A stretch of 64,000 nt of DNA from Bombus terrestris (GCF_910591885.1 NC_063286.1:4402001-4466000), one strand, 5' to 3'; positions 11,790 to 25,487 are shown, counted from the first letter of the stretch. Numbers and translations: made by a program. Notes: generated by a model not told the origin, from the sequence alone.

Positions 11790-14700
11790 ACTAGATTAAA
11801 TGTATTGTTATAGATATTAACTGTTACAACATGACCAGTTAACTGCGTTCGACGTCAATTCAAAACATTATTCCAGTGTGGTTGACGTGTATATTCGTCA
11901 TTGCTTGATTTTACCTGCGCATCCCGTAAGGAATTTTGAAACTAAACCCCACAGCTAACAAGTTAATTAATCTTCGCCAAAAGAACATGTATCGTAACTA
12001 GATAACGGAAATTGAAACTGCGAACATGCGCTTAACAAATGAAACTGAAAATCTTTTCTCGAAACTGCAACCAGTTAACCCACGCCATATGAACTCGCAA
12101 CTAAAAATACAACAAATTGCAGCACGATGTTATATCACTTGAACGTGTCACCATGGCTGGCTGCTGGAATCCGCGCAAGAATCATAAATCACTGGGCGAG
12201 GTCGGCAAAAAGGTCGGTTTTTCAGGCAGATAGCGAAAAAGCGCGTTTTTATTGCTCGACGTCGCGAAGAAATAACGAAGCTTCCACGTCAAAATACCGG
12301 CGGATAACTCGGCGTCACGTAAAAATCGACGTGGTCCTCTTTCAATCCCGCAACCAGCGCTTCACGGAACATTAAATCGTGGAACAGCCGTGGTTTCTTG
12401 ATCGAAAAATTTTGATAGTGGTTTCTGGCAGCCAGCGTTGCAACAATTTTCGCATGTCTTCCTTATTATTTTTTCATGCAACATTATCCTTCTATCTTCG
12501 TTTGCTCTTTCGAAAGAAGCACTGTTAAATAAGATAGCATGTTCGTGTCAGTGAAGTCAATGAAAGTTGGAAAACAGAATTGCTTGCGATTATGTGGCAC
12601 TCCAACTCGAAATTGAAATTTTAGTTAATATAGTTTATGGAGTATGATATGATATAGCTTAGGGAAGCATATGAAGAGAATAACAGACATATTTCAAGAA
12701 AATTAAGAAGCAGAGAATTTTGGGAAAGCGACCGATGTTACGTTCATTTAATGAAAGAACGGCAAAGAATATGTGGCACTTGGCAACAATGTATATCGCC
12801 GAAGCGACGTGCCTAATGAGCCATCAATATCATAACGGTCCTTCCTTCGAATATTCGAGAAAAAAGGCGTGCGTGGCAACGTTCGCGGACGCCAAACAAA
12901 CGCCTGGATAGTGGGGATATTGAGGGGCGACGAAAAGAAAAGAATCGAATCTGATCGACAGTTAGGTTCGAACTAGGAAGCGATAAAGTCGTGCTGTAAC
13001 CGGGCAGCGAGATTGACTAGCGAAACCGAGAGCGATACGCGACGCGATCAAAAGAATACACTTGTTAATAAATATATTGTTGACCTAAACTCCGAATAAT
13101 TATTTAATCACCCGATATCACTTCAAATACAATTCGATGAGTAGAAACGCAATTATTAACAATATCCTAAACAGATGTTTATACTATACACTACTTTGTA
13201 CCGTACAGTGAAATATCAGCAGAAATATGTTTTTACATTTGGGTAATTGCTTGAAACCGTTTGAAACTGTATTAATGAACGAATTTATGGACTTGCATTT
13301 AAACAGCAATCAATTATTAAAAAATGAACATTGGAATATCGCATAGTGGGGGAAACAAGTTTACAAAATTCGTTTTTCGAATACTACAAATTTTATATTT
13401 TGTGCTCATGGTCGTTTCTTTCCTGCAGTGTTTAATTATTATCGGAAGGAAACAGAATTTTCGAATGAAGAATTTTAAACGAAAATTGTTTTATGTATAT
13501 AAGTAAAGAGAAGAACATTTGTAATGTGGATTTGCTATTATCGAAAAAAACCTGTTTTAATATCGGAAATATGCCAAAGTTGATGCGATATTTCAATTAG
13601 CGGAGAAAATCGGCGAGACACGATAAACGATTTGTCTTCGTTTGCAGTAATTTCAATGGAAAATCAGTTACCGTGTTCGACGAACTTGGACATCTCATAA
13701 AAGACAGTACGGTTTGTGATACAATGAACTAAAAAATTCTCTGTTGCTTTTCGGACTCCCAAGGGAAACCAAATACCTACATAATGGATTAGGGTTACAT
13801 ATCATGTTAGGTAAATGTATGTATCATTAAATATACAGACCCTGAGAAAATATTTCGGGATTTTTATATGGTCCATTGGTGATATGAAAACGACGAAACA
13901 ATCGTGTAGAAAGATGTCGTTCGAGGCGTATTTTCATATTAGAAGCAATTTCATTTTGCGCTAGAAATACACCCTACAAATATCCCTCACATATTTCGTG
14001 ATACCTTGTGTATTGGAAATTTCTATATGCAAATTGCCTGGAATTGATGAGAAAATAAACGAACCAAAATTCTAAATCGAACATCGTTTGTCAATCAAAC
14101 AGGGGGCATCGAGTGCATCCACCAGCCACGACGCAATCGACAAATGCGCATCGAATTTGATGACATGGGAATATGGTCGACATCGACCAGACTCTCGCCC
14201 TTTCGTAAGTTATATGATACATTTCCGATTCTCTATGGCACTGTCTCTCCGAGTCACTGTCATTTTAAAGTATTTAAAGTATAGGTTAAAACACGCCAAG
14301 ATTCGAAAATCATATTCTACGCGTATGTCTGAGATTCTGCTTTTAGGAGAAAGTTTCTTCGTTGTCTGTACTTCCTACGAGCGCGCTCTAATGAACAATT
14401 TAGAAATGGACATAGTGGCAACTTCACATTATGCTACCTATATATGATATACAGCATTTTGGACATGGAAATTGCAAGCGTTACATACTTCACACTACTT
14501 TCATTAACGCGAGGCCTAAGTTTTTTTTTAAAAAGATACTCTTCCAACCGTTTTACATGACAAATTAACATTTTCAAAACTTTGCAAAGACAGTTCTTCT
14601 GTAACAAATTGAAAAGCCATTTTTGCAGCTACTTGCTATAGAGATTACTTATACTTTCAAGAACCTTGAAGATGAATATTTTCCATTCCATTCACGTCAA

Positions 14701-16032
14701 TAACGCTAAAAATTGAATTATGTATAGGCGATATACTGGGTAACGTATGGTCAAAAATTTGAAAGAAATTGTAAGAAAGTCAATCTACGCTACAAATACC
14801 TGAAGGAAAGATTCTGTATTTTCCTTCCCTTTCCTTTTCTAATTCTTACTCTATTCTATCTTCTCGCTCATTTTCTCACTGATATTTTTTCCTCCTTTCT
14901 TTCTCCTACCCCTTTCTTCTTCCAGTTCTGCGTAACGGCAAAAACAGAGCAATTGGAAAATGAACGTGCTGAAAGCAAAACACGAGTGACACCATACGCA
15001 AGAAAGCCACGTAACAAACGCAATGAAGCAATTCCCTATGAAACCATATGCTTATCACAAACAGTAACAAGTTGTTCCCGTTGAAGAGGAGGACCCTAAC
15101 ACAAGCGATAACACCACGGGCTGGCTCTTTTGCAACAGTGGAAATCCAGCGAGGCAAATCTAGTTTCCTGTTACTGTAAAAGGATATTGGTTGCGTGTAT
15201 AGATATACACGCATACACATATCACAGCTTTATACAATAATGGAACGCGTTCGTTGGATAGCATGTGCATACGGCGAATAGTGCTAGCCTTCGAATCTTG
15301 TGTTAAACTACAATAATTTTCTCAACAGGTTATTCGGTATTGCTCCCTTCCCCAAATCGCGTTACGCTTAATACTACCCACACAGTCTCCCCCACTGGTC
15401 ATTCTTCGTTCATCCCTTAATGCCATTACGTGGATTAAAAACGACGAAACGTATTAGTTGCGAAACGGCGATGGGAACAGCTGATGGGAATTATTTCGCG
15501 TGCACGCATGCAGCATTAAGAGGAATCGTAGTATGGAAACTGACGATGAACGTTCCTAAACGAGAAAATTTAAATTTTGAGTAATTCCTTTCGAATTTAC
15601 AGCCGGTCGATTACTTTAACGAAAGAAATATTTGGCGTGTAGACGGCTAGCACGGTTTACATTTTATTTATGTACATCCGTGACCTTGAGACTGCTATTA
15701 CGCAGACATATTCTAAGGAGCGGCGCATATTATTGAGTATACATTATGTTTTGGGTTGCAAGGTCAGGGAACAAAGGAACTAATAAACAGATTTCTATTT
15801 ATGCTCCCTGTAGCCTCCAGCCAAAACTATAAGGTTAACTTTTTTGGTAATGTCCTTTTGCTATAAATATATGAACGTGCTTCCTAGTATTCAAGTGTGT
15901 AGTAACATTAAGAGAGTAAGGATATCAATCAGCATAAACTTATACATTATACTTATACCTTTAATTATTTCAATATACTTTTCTATTACAAATTCATCCA
16001 CTCGTTCTTCAATCAGTTAACCTCAAACTTAA
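11790..16032. other. Btk29A intron sequence, nothing recognised
   Basis: 4.2 kb without element ends, tandem repeats or protein motifs that I can support. Slightly GC-richer patches occur at about 12140-12400 and 12960-13050. Confidence 0.55.
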
Positions 16033-16114
16033 CATTGGGCAACTAAGTGATTGCGGATTTTGTCATTACCACCTAATGACAAAATCCGCAATCACTTAGT
16101 TGCCAACCGAATAT
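16033..16114. mobile_element. Palindromic mariner-type MITE, copy 2
   Basis: Near-perfect hairpin: CAACTAAGTGATTGCGGATT..TGTCATTA then CCACC then TAATGACA..AATCCGCAATCACTTAGTTG. Same family as 2759; the left end has lost two bases (TTGGGCAAC in place of GGTTGGCAAC). Confidence 0.8.
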
Positions 16115-17518
16115 TTTCAAGGAAGCCATTTCCTAAATTGAAGTGTGAACGAAGAAAGTAACAGTAACGTATATGATAAGTAAAATGGGTGAAATAAATA
16201 CAAAATAGAATAAAATATAGTATAATAAAGAAATAAATAAGAATATATAAGATAAAGTAATGTATAATATTAAAGAAAATATTAAAGAAAATTTGATTAA
16301 GAAATACATGTAATTTAAGATGTATAGTTTCTATCATAACTATCGAAGTTTTCTTCAAAATAAATCATACTTTAATACTCCTGAGCGACAGTATTTCTGG
16401 TAAATTAAATTTTGATACACAAAAGCTTAGTCTACATGCTAAATGCAAACGCTAGTGATTCATTTCAACTTAAAGAATTAAATCTGACTGACTTTTTCAA
16501 TTCACCACTCGTGCACCTTTCAAAGGATTCTTTTGTCCAATAAAGCGTCCTTTTTAACAGTACTCGAAACCCGGTTCCATCGTTTAACACTTATCTAACC
16601 CTTTCTGGAATATTCCTTTTAACTACGTTCTTAATATGCGCGTAGCCCATCTTCGGCTAAAACAAGAATTCTCGAAACTCGATGTACTGCGATAAAAGGA
16701 AGCAGATCTAAAAATGGGGATAAAAACAACAAAAAGAAAGCAAAGAATAAAAAAAGCCACCGATAATTCCACAAACACCTACACGCTTCCACCTTCGCGG
16801 CCGCTGCACAAAACACCTCTGGCACGAGTAAAAACATCCGACACACGACATACAACGTCCATGCCCTAATAAACATTAATAAAGCTCGGCAAGCCAGAAA
16901 ACAGACCTCTCTTTGGTTGCTATCCTCGGTAGCTCGGTGGATCCTCGTTCAGGAGGCGGCTGACGCGAAAAGAAAGCGGTGGTTGTTGGAAAATTTCATT
17001 TAGGCTTTTCGAGTGGGTCCCGCGCCACGACGTCTTTATTAGATTCCCCGGCTTCCGGTGACCTTCGTTAACGTCGATGTTCTACGAGCGCAACCACGCT
17101 CTTCCATCCCCACCCCACCCGTTTTAATCCCACTCCTTACGTTTCTCCCCTCTCCTCTATCTCGTCAGGCACACTTCGCCGAAACGACGTCCGTTGGTCC
17201 ATTTGTTCGTTCATCAAGACACGAATTCGAATAATCGAGGAAATAGAGGCGCAGACCGAACGTTCTTCTCGCGAAGCGTAGGTAGCGTTTAGGTTGCAGA
17301 AGTAAGAGAAAAAAAGCGAGGAAAAGCTGGAAAACGGGAGAATCCGAGCTTTGTGAAAAAAAATCCGCGTTGAATTACTCGGTCCATTCGCGTGCTGCTA
17401 CTTCCAACTTCTGCATCTTCTTTCTTTTTTCTTCGCTCTTCCCCCCCCCCCCTTCTACTGGCATTCTGTTTCTCTTTTTCTTGTAAGGAAGAACAACGAG
17501 GAACGAGGCCAGTTTTAA
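16115..17518. other. Btk29A intron; GC-richer patch at about 16880-17500
   Basis: The left part is a simple A/T-rich stretch (TATAATAAAGAAATAAATAAG). The right part is GC-richer with a C(11) run near 17442 and no clear repeats, possibly regulatory DNA. No coding motif was seen. Confidence 0.4.
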
Positions 17519-18552
17519 TTAACACTTTGATTGCCATGGTGGTCATTGGTGACCGGAGCGCTTCAATTTCTTACAATTGTAAAAATTGAATGAAAATTGA
17601 CAGTTAGGGCATTTTGGATATAACCGATAAATAGGAGACACTTTGAAATAAAAAGTGCCACATTGAACTATTAAACATTTTTATTAGAAAATCAATAAAA
17701 AGAAAATGAGAGCAAATGTTGCATCTAACGGGGTACTGTGTTGAAACACTTTAAACATAAATGTGGCTCACCAATACAATTTGGACAATAGGTGGTCACA
17801 TTTCTGGTCCGATTCTTAGCAATTTTTGATCCTAACCGTTTAACATTTTTTTATAGCGCTCTCTGCAAAATTTTCACGTCAGCTACGCTTGCCCTTTTTT
17901 CTTCCGCATTTCGTATCGCAATCTTTGTCGAATAAGCATATTTCACGGCTCTGGTGAATGGCACTGTGTAAGGTGCATCGCGAGTGCTATTCTAAAATCT
18001 GATACCTTGATTTTTGTTTTTCTTGTTTGTTTATGGAGTATCATCGCGTTTCAAATTGATGTATTTAACAGTAACTCTGAAGCTAATTTTATATAGCATT
18101 TGAGGGTTCTTCTATGTGGTGTAGAATATGCTACAATTTGTGCTACGTCCCGAGGTTTGCTATAGGCCGTGTTTTTAACCGTCTCCCTTGGTATTACAGT
18201 GTCGCAGACAGATCGTCTTACATGACCGACGAGATATATACAATGTAGCGATAAGCGAGTTTTAAGAAACATCGATTCGCCTTCGGTCCGTTATTTTACC
18301 TACACGAAAAAGATGGCATACGTGATCATAGACGCGACGGTTGCGAGGCTCGAGCGTGGTGGGGGTCGTCTCCAAGAGAAGACAAAGGAAAAAATCGAAA
18401 GGCAGTCAGTTTCATACGAGGATTCAAACCGAATTCATCGAGATATTCATCAATTTATTATTATCTTGTCATTATATGCTTTGAGTAATAAAAATACTCC
18501 CGTGGCATCCTCAGCGAAACATGTGATTTCGGCGTTGCAGTCAAAATGTTAA
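17519..18552 (-). mobile_element. piggyBac-like element, copy C (internally deleted)
   Basis: 1034 bp bounded by TTAA (17519-17522, 18549-18552). Same family as copy A in opposite orientation; ends TTAACACTTTGATTGCCATG and, reversed, TTAACATTTTGACTGCAACG. It retains the C-terminal transposase region on the minus strand (18272-18051: YSTPHRRTLKCYIKLASELL) and the Cys-rich tail (about 17810-17760). No catalytic core is present. The segment shared by B and D is missing here. Confidence 0.8.
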
Positions 18553-19198
18553 ATAACTCGCTTTTCTACAAGAACCACGCGAAAAGCCATATTTATATGC
18601 GTAAAGAGGGACATTAGTGATTTGCAGGATAAATTACAGGCATTATTTGTTAAATCGATGCATTGTTCCATTTTAGAAGAATAAGAGTGGAAAAAAGATA
18701 AGATAAGAAAAGAAAGAATATAATAGGAAGAATCGTGAAGAAGAATGTGTCTCGAAGAAAAATCCGAGAGAAACACGTTCTTTCAGCAAGTTAACTCTCG
18801 TTTCGTTTGGATACGTGTTTCGTCGAACGCGCGACAGCTCGTTAAATTTACGTAATGCACCGTTGCGAAATTAATTATAACTGCACGGAACAATTAATTT
18901 ACCTTGTTTCACGCTGACCGTTCCTCTAATACACAGTTTCGTTCGTATTTTTGTTCTCACTTGACAGAACGGTGGGTTTAATTTAGTAAACTAAAAGATT
19001 CGATATTTCAATGGAATACAATCGTTCGTATGTAAAAAGGAAAAGTGAATTTCGTTGAAACGCTATGTTCAGAATTACAAAACTCCTCTGCAGACGTACG
19101 GACCTCTTCTTAAAGGAACTCTTTGCGTTTTACAGCGTGAAATTCGCGAAGGTCGACTCGTCGCTTCTTAGACTTGCATTATTCTACCGTAACACTAG

Positions 19199-19860
19199 AA
19201 CTATTAATAGTTAACACGAAACCATTTCTACCAAAACCAGTGAAAATGACTGATCTTTAAAAAATACGTAATAGAACATTTTTATATTTATTGAGTTATT
19301 ACTTTCTTACAGAAGGAATTCCATGTTATGTAATACATTTTTGGTATATTAATCCATCTGGGACCATAATCCCTAAACGAGAGTTGACACATTTATAAAA
19401 TTTTATAACTAGTCATTTTGACTGATGTGGTATTTCTAGTGTCAGCATCTAGCGATCTAGTGATCGATCCGGAATTTTCCTGATAACTGGTATCATCATA
19501 TCAAATGATAATGAAAAATTTTAAAAATGTGGTGAAAATTTTAAAAACGTGAAGAAAGTTGTACAATACGAGGAAACTGGTTAATTGGGGTTCGATAAAC
19601 AGATTGCAGGACCCTTTTACACTTTGACAAGTGCCAGTCATTTTGACTGGTATTCGTATACGTAGCCTTGATATAAAATTATTTTCAGTTTGAATATATA
19701 TAAAAAAAAAAAAAACAAAATAAAATTCATTATATTATTCTTTTAGTTATCGTTGCAAAAGTCATTACGTCATTGTGGAAAAAAATATAACATGAAGTAG
19801 GAATTTTAATATAAAATTGAAAACCAGTCAATTTGACTAGTGTGGTAATTCTACTGTTAA
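19199..19860. mobile_element. TTAA-type MITE(s) with repeated CCAGTCATTTTGACTGG palindromes
   Basis: Ends GTAACACTAGAAC (19199) and, reversed, TTAACAGTAGAATTACCACA (19860). A third, reversed copy of the end (CTGACACTAGAAATACCACA) lies at about 19427-19446, so this may be two nested or adjacent elements of about 245 and 415 bp. The palindrome CCAGTCATTTTGACTGG recurs with changes at about 19233, 19410, 19631 and 19823. No coding capacity was seen. Confidence 0.55.
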
Positions 19861-21463
19861 GTTCACGTTATTCGTCTCTATCATCCATTCACCGTCATCC
19901 CCTTTAATTCTCAAAATTCTCACCTTAATCCCCAAAGAAATTTCAGGCATCAGGAAAATACAAATTGCCCCGATGTATAGATCGACTTCAATCTCTTCGT
20001 ATTTTCCTTCGAACATTCAAACGATCAAAACTTCTTCGCTGGGTTTCTACCAGGTCGATTTACCAAAAAAAGAAAAAGAAACGCAAGACCAGCGAATAGG
20101 AACCATCCGTTCGTTCAACGGTCCCAATGACAGCCCCTTAAAGAAATGATTCACGATCCGACTAAAGCGCCGAGAGAACTTGACCGATGGTAAAAAAGGA
20201 GCGAGTGTTCCCGACGCGATCAAGAATAAACGATATCTAGCGGAGATCTCGGATAAGCTAAAAGTAATGCTTCCATGGAAAGATTCAGTCAATCTTACCT
20301 TCACGTTGCAGCAGTCTCGAAGGGTTCTGGAAGTTCGATCACGACGAGGAGACACGATTGGCGTCGCTTCTGCCACGTGGAGAGAAGTGTTCGTCTCGAG
20401 GCAAAAACGAAAGAATCCTGTTGGCGCGTGGAACTCGATGAGGCCGCGTGATCTATCGTAGCTTCTGGATTGATCGAGCGCAACCTCTCAACGTCTTAAC
20501 GACCCAACTTTCCAGAAAGATGCGAAAGTCTTCCGTGGTGTCGAAGATATTCCGGATGAATAACGATTGCTTGCCTACGAGCTGGCAAGTGGATCGAAGA
20601 AACCGAGGATTAATTAGAAAAACTTCTCTACGATGGATTAATCCCGCGACTCGCTGAATGGTCTGTCGGAGAAGCTCTTCCGATCTTGAATATCTCGGAT
20701 GAGAAAACTTCCGTGGAGTAATACTCTGCTTCTCGAGGGTACAGCGGATCGTTGATCGATAGTCTTCGAATAGTCTCTCAGCAGACGGTGTTGCACGATT
20801 GCTTCTCTCCAAGTATCCAATTACTTCGCTTGGTATCTTGCCCCGACTTAAAGCTGCAGCTTTTTCCTTCCGAGAACCACCCAACTCGAGGCGAATAGGA
20901 AATATACGATACTCTTCCCTCTTGGAAATTCTCGTAACCTCGGTTGTACTATTGGTGAAAACGCTGTTCAATGTTCGATTCAACACCTAACATCGATCGA
21001 TGGAATAGCGACGAATATCCTGGCAAATATATCGACTAACAGACGATATATACGAGTATCGATGTATATTTCGTAATAGGGAAATTACACGGATTAATTA
21101 CTCTTGGAAATAGAGCTTCTTGCTTGAAAGCAGCTGAACACCAAAATGAAAGAATGAAATTGACTGATGTTGGTATGTTTCTATGTATGTTCAGATATAT
21201 CGTAGATGCTGGCGAGCAGCAAAGCAGCGAGCGATCCCGATGACGACCACTGACTGAACGCCGCGGAGCAGCATCAGGAACTCACGGCGGAAGAAAGGAT
21301 GAAGAGAAGGTGGCGGTGGCGGCCCTGGGGCGCCTGCGCTGCCAATTTTACACATGGTCTACGAGCACGTTATATCCACCCCTAAGCAGCCCCTGCCATC
21401 GGAATAGGCTGGCTTGCCTACCAGCTAACGGGCTGCGTACCTCTACGCAGCTAACTGCTACTG
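19861..21463. other. GC-richer island in the Btk29A intron, possible alternative promoter/first exon
   Basis: Compared with its surroundings this stretch is less AT-rich and free of recognisable repeats. It holds a 177-codon minus-strand frame (20986-20453) without recognisable motifs, shadowed by other frames. It also holds a 54-codon minus-strand frame (21355-21191) starting MCKIGSAGAPGPPPPP. A donor-like CCGCC|GTGAGTTCC lies inside that frame at about 21277. Tec kinases of flies have a PH-less isoform from an internal promoter (established), so an alternative first exon is conceivable. I cannot support a specific protein. Confidence 0.3.
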
Positions 21464-23175
21464 TTAACACTTTGACTGCCACGATGGGTCATATATGACC
21501 CGCCACGGTTTCTCCTGTCACGCCACGGTGGTCATTGTTAACCGGAGTGTTTCAACTTTTTACAATTGTAAAAATTGAATGAAAATCGGCAGTTAGGGCA
21601 TTTTGGATATAACCGATAAATAGGAGACACTTTGAAATAAAAAGTGCCACATTGAACAATTAAACATTTTTATTAGAAAATCGATAAAAAGAAAATGAGA
21701 GCAAGTGTTGCATCTAACGGGGCACTGTGTTGAAACACTTTAAACATAAATGTGGCTCATCGATACAATCTGGACGATAGGTGGTCACTTTTTTGATCCG
21801 ATTCTTAGCAATTTTTGATCCTAACTGTTTAACATTTTTTTATAGCGCTCTCTGCAAAATTTTCACGCCAGGTACGCTTGTCTTTTCTTCCGCATTTCGT
21901 ATCGCAATCTTTGTCGAATAAGCATATTTCACGGCTCTGGTGAATGGCACTGTGTAAGGAGCATCGCGAGTGCCATTCTAAAATCTGATACCTTCATTTT
22001 TGTTTTTCGTGCTTGTTTATAGAATAACATCGCGTTTGAAATTAACGTATTTAACAGTAACTCTGAAGCTAATTTTATATACCACTTGAGGGTTCTTCTA
22101 TGAGGTGTATGTAGAATATGCTATAATTTGTGCTACGTCTCGAGGTTTACTATAGGCCGTGTTTTTAACCGTCTCCCTTGGTACTACAGTGTCGAGGACA
22201 GATCGTCTTACATGACCGACGAGATATATACAATGTAGCGATAAGCGAGTTTTAAGAAACATCGATTCGCCTTCCGTCCGTTATTTTACTTACCAAAAAA
22301 GATGGCATACGTGATCATAGACGCGACGGTTGCGAGGCTCGAGCGTGGTGGGGGTCGTCTCCAAGAGAAGACGAAGAACAAAATCGAAGGGCAGTCAGTT
22401 TCATACGAGGATTCAAACGGAATGCATCGAGAAGTTTAGACGAATTAAATCCAGGTCGCTTAGGCAAACGAATACGTGGAGAAATATCAAAGTCGAGTCG
22501 AATTACAATAATAAACTAGTTGTGTCATCGTTAAATCATTTGTAACGTGTTAGTTATAATCTTAAATATTGTTAAAAATAAAAGCTTATGTTAACCCTGT
22601 TAATTCAGTGTTACAATCATTTGAACTACCTCTGTTATAGTAATCGGATCAGGGGACTGGTTCGTGGCATGAACTATCAGAATTTACGTCTCTCGCGATC
22701 ACGTCTCTTCGCGAACGGTCGTAACAATTTGATCTGACGGATCTACAGCACATTTTCCTCTGTTGTAATCTACCACTACCATTGCTTTATCGTAAACATA
22801 ATTTTTTTCGGACCTCTACCATTTCAACCGAATGTTGTTGTTTCGTCGAAATCATACAAATAATCATAATACTGTTTACTAATATCTTCTACACGCTTCA
22901 ACAATATATTCTGCACGATTTGCTTACGACGGAACAACGAATGCGAATGGTTTGTTAAAATAAACGAAGCTTTGTTATAATATGTCGCTGTCAACTGTTA
23001 CCAAAGCGTGATCACCAGTGACGATCAATAAGATAAACGGTCCATTGGGGAAGAATAATGTCTTACATCATCAATTTATTATTATTTTGCCATTATATGC
23101 TTCGAATAATGAAAATATTCTCGTGGCGTGCTCAGCGAAACGTGTGATTTCGGCGTGGCAGTCAAAGTGTTTTAA
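21464..23175 (-). mobile_element. piggyBac-like element, copy D (longest, 1.7 kb)
   Basis: Bounded by TTAA (21464-21467 and 23172-23175) with ends TTAACACTTTGACTGCCACG and, reversed, TTAAAACACTTTGACTGCCA. The transposase C-terminal region and Cys-rich tail lie on the minus strand between about 22300 and 21760. Relative to A and C it has roughly 600 extra bases at about 22440-23060, the first 300 of which (to GGTCGTAACA at about 22727) also occur in fragment B. No intact transposase frame. Confidence 0.75.
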
Positions 23176-25407
23176 AGAAAGCTACGTGGCAGGATAAGAG
23201 GGTGGAGAAGGGAGAAGGATACAGAGGGTTGCTGGTTCCGGTGGTTTTATCCGAGCAACGAAGTAATAGCTGATTCGATTTAAGCGATGGAACTGAATGG
23301 TCATCATATCGCGATTAGATTTCACGTTTAGCGGGAAATAATTTTATGAGCCGTATAGAGAGGAGAAGAGGGATGATTTGGTTTAAGAAATACGGAGTAT
23401 AGATGGTTAAATATCGCAATTAGCTTCGATGTTTGATGGAAATGATTTTGTAAATTGAAGGAAAGAATAAAAGTTGATAATAAAGAAAGGATAATCTGGT
23501 TTGAGAGATAAGAACGGACGATTAACTTATTGCGACTAGTTTTCACGGAAATGATTTTGTGAATTGCCGGAGTAAAGTAAAGATCGACGATGAAAAAGAA
23601 AATTTTTGTTAAATCGTTTGTTAAAAACAATATAATGAAAGATAATGAAGATGACGGGTGATTTAATTTAAGAGATAAGAACCAGTGGTTAAATACTGCG
23701 ATGATGTTCCATGAGAAATAATAGCGCGAGTGGTATCGAGAGAAAGACAAAGATTTATAAGAAGAAAGGAGATCTGTTTTTTTGAAATTGTGTTTCAAAC
23801 GATAATATGGTGGATGATGTCAGAAATAATAATGGATGGTTAAAATATTGAAACGCTACTGAACATTGCACGAGGATATGAAGGGGATGGAGAAAGATTT
23901 ATTTTATATTCTTTGTATACTAAAAAAGAAATTTCAATTAATAACGTAAAACATTCTCATTCAATTGTTCTACTTGCAGTTTGGCTGCGAAAAATACATT
24001 TTTAACCAAATACACCGAGCGTTCGAGCTTTGATGGTAAATAAAGAAAACTTTCAATATGAGAAAGAGAGCGGTTAAAAAATCCATTTAGAAAATACCAG
24101 ACAGATCGAATAAGGATTGTAAAGAAGTTGTCTAGACTATGATCGTGATAGTGGGAGAAGCCTGCTTTTGAGGTTATATCTGTAAATGGCCACACCACGG
24201 CATTCGTTCAGGTCGAGTGTCCAGTGGCCGATTGCGCTGATCTTTCGGTTTGTAATTTATTGCGGAGAATTGGAAGCGGTGCCTGTTTCCTGGATGTTTG
24301 CGTCTCTACCTACTTTCCGGGTTACGTAAGCGCATTTATTCGAACATTTCGAGGCTCGAACGATCTTCAAGTTTTCTAGAACTGATAGTTGAGAAAGTGA
24401 AAGATTCTAATTGAAAAATGTATAATAAGGCAGAAAAGTTAAATTTGCGATTTAAAATTGGAATTATCGGAAGAGGAATATACGGGTTTAATATGCAAAA
24501 ATTGATTACTACTAATATCAGTGCAGTATAAATGTATAGTTCGTTTAAAAGAAATGATTTGATCTTAAATTAGTTTTTCTTAATTTATCCAAATTAATGG
24601 AAAGTAAAACTATCTTCGTATTTTGCGCAATCTCTTCAATTACAATTCCACGTTCTAAGATTAAAGAGACGTTTTAATCGAACGTATGTATTTTTATTGG
24701 CCACGGCCTATATATAGCAGCTAATGAGATTTCTTTTAACAAAGTATAATGATGATATATCGTGTGCTTTCTCGTTTCACGCTGAGAACTTTCTTTGTAG
24801 CTCGTTACACGATCGAGCATTAAAAACTAAAAAAATAAAAATATGAACCAATAAAAAACTAATACTAAGCTACTTTTTTCCACACCACAAGTGATTTATT
24901 TATGTTATCGACGTTTAAAAAAAAATACTTAAGAGCAAAATATCTTAGGTAGAACAAATAAAATACACGCGAATAAGAAAACTCGCTGCTTTAATATATT
25001 TTTAAAAGTACTTTCGCACAATTAATCGCACTTTGACACTAAAAATCCCTCCACATCTTTATGCGTATATGTACATATGCTTTCTGCTCCTCGTGAAAGC
25101 TTTCTGCTACCGTTTCTCGATTATGAACAAAGCATCTAAAGTAACCAGAGAAAACAAGGAATAATAGGCGGCTTTTTATCGGCCAGGCAGAGATAATATG
25201 ATGAGTCTAGCGTCCGGAACGCTAGTGGCGCTTGTCAAGCGCAAGGTAATGTGTATAAAGCAATTGGCCCTGATTCGAGGCGTACCGCTAGCAAACTCAG
25301 CGTTATTATTCCTGTCATTTGCATTCTCATACGCGTCCCTTTTCAAAATTCTTCCGAGTCATCGGACTCCACGCGAGTACCGTCTCTTTTCATCCCTTGT
25401 CTCTTCT
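23176..25407. other. Btk29A intron sequence; purine-rich diverged repeats at 23290-23830
   Basis: Between 23290 and 23830 a loose, purine-rich motif (GAAATRATTTTGTGAATTG, GATGATTTGGTTTAAGAGAT, GGTTAAATATYGCGATTAG) recurs about four times at roughly 120-bp spacing, an old tandem array. The long minus-strand frame across it (156 codons) is probably repeat-derived. The rest is unremarkable. Confidence 0.45.
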
Positions 25408-25487
25408 ATTGGGTTGGCAACTAAGTGATTGCGGCTTTTGTCATTAGGTGGTAACTTAACCTCAATCATTTAGTTGCCAAGCCAATA
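25408..25487. mobile_element. Palindromic mariner-type MITE, copy 3
   Basis: 80 bp between TA dinucleotides, GGGTTGGCAACTAAGTGATT at the left. The right arm is more worn (AATCATTTAGTTGCC) and the loop is GTGGTAACTTAACC. Confidence 0.75.

Noticed and set aside
20453..20986. A 177-codon minus-strand gene
   Set aside because: No recognisable motifs; competing frames cover the same stretch and no splice or conservation evidence is visible. Kept only as part of the island.
23328..23798. A 156-codon minus-strand frame with Ser/Phe/His-rich composition
   Set aside because: It is a translation of a purine-rich degenerate tandem array, with repeating peptide motifs and no family likeness.
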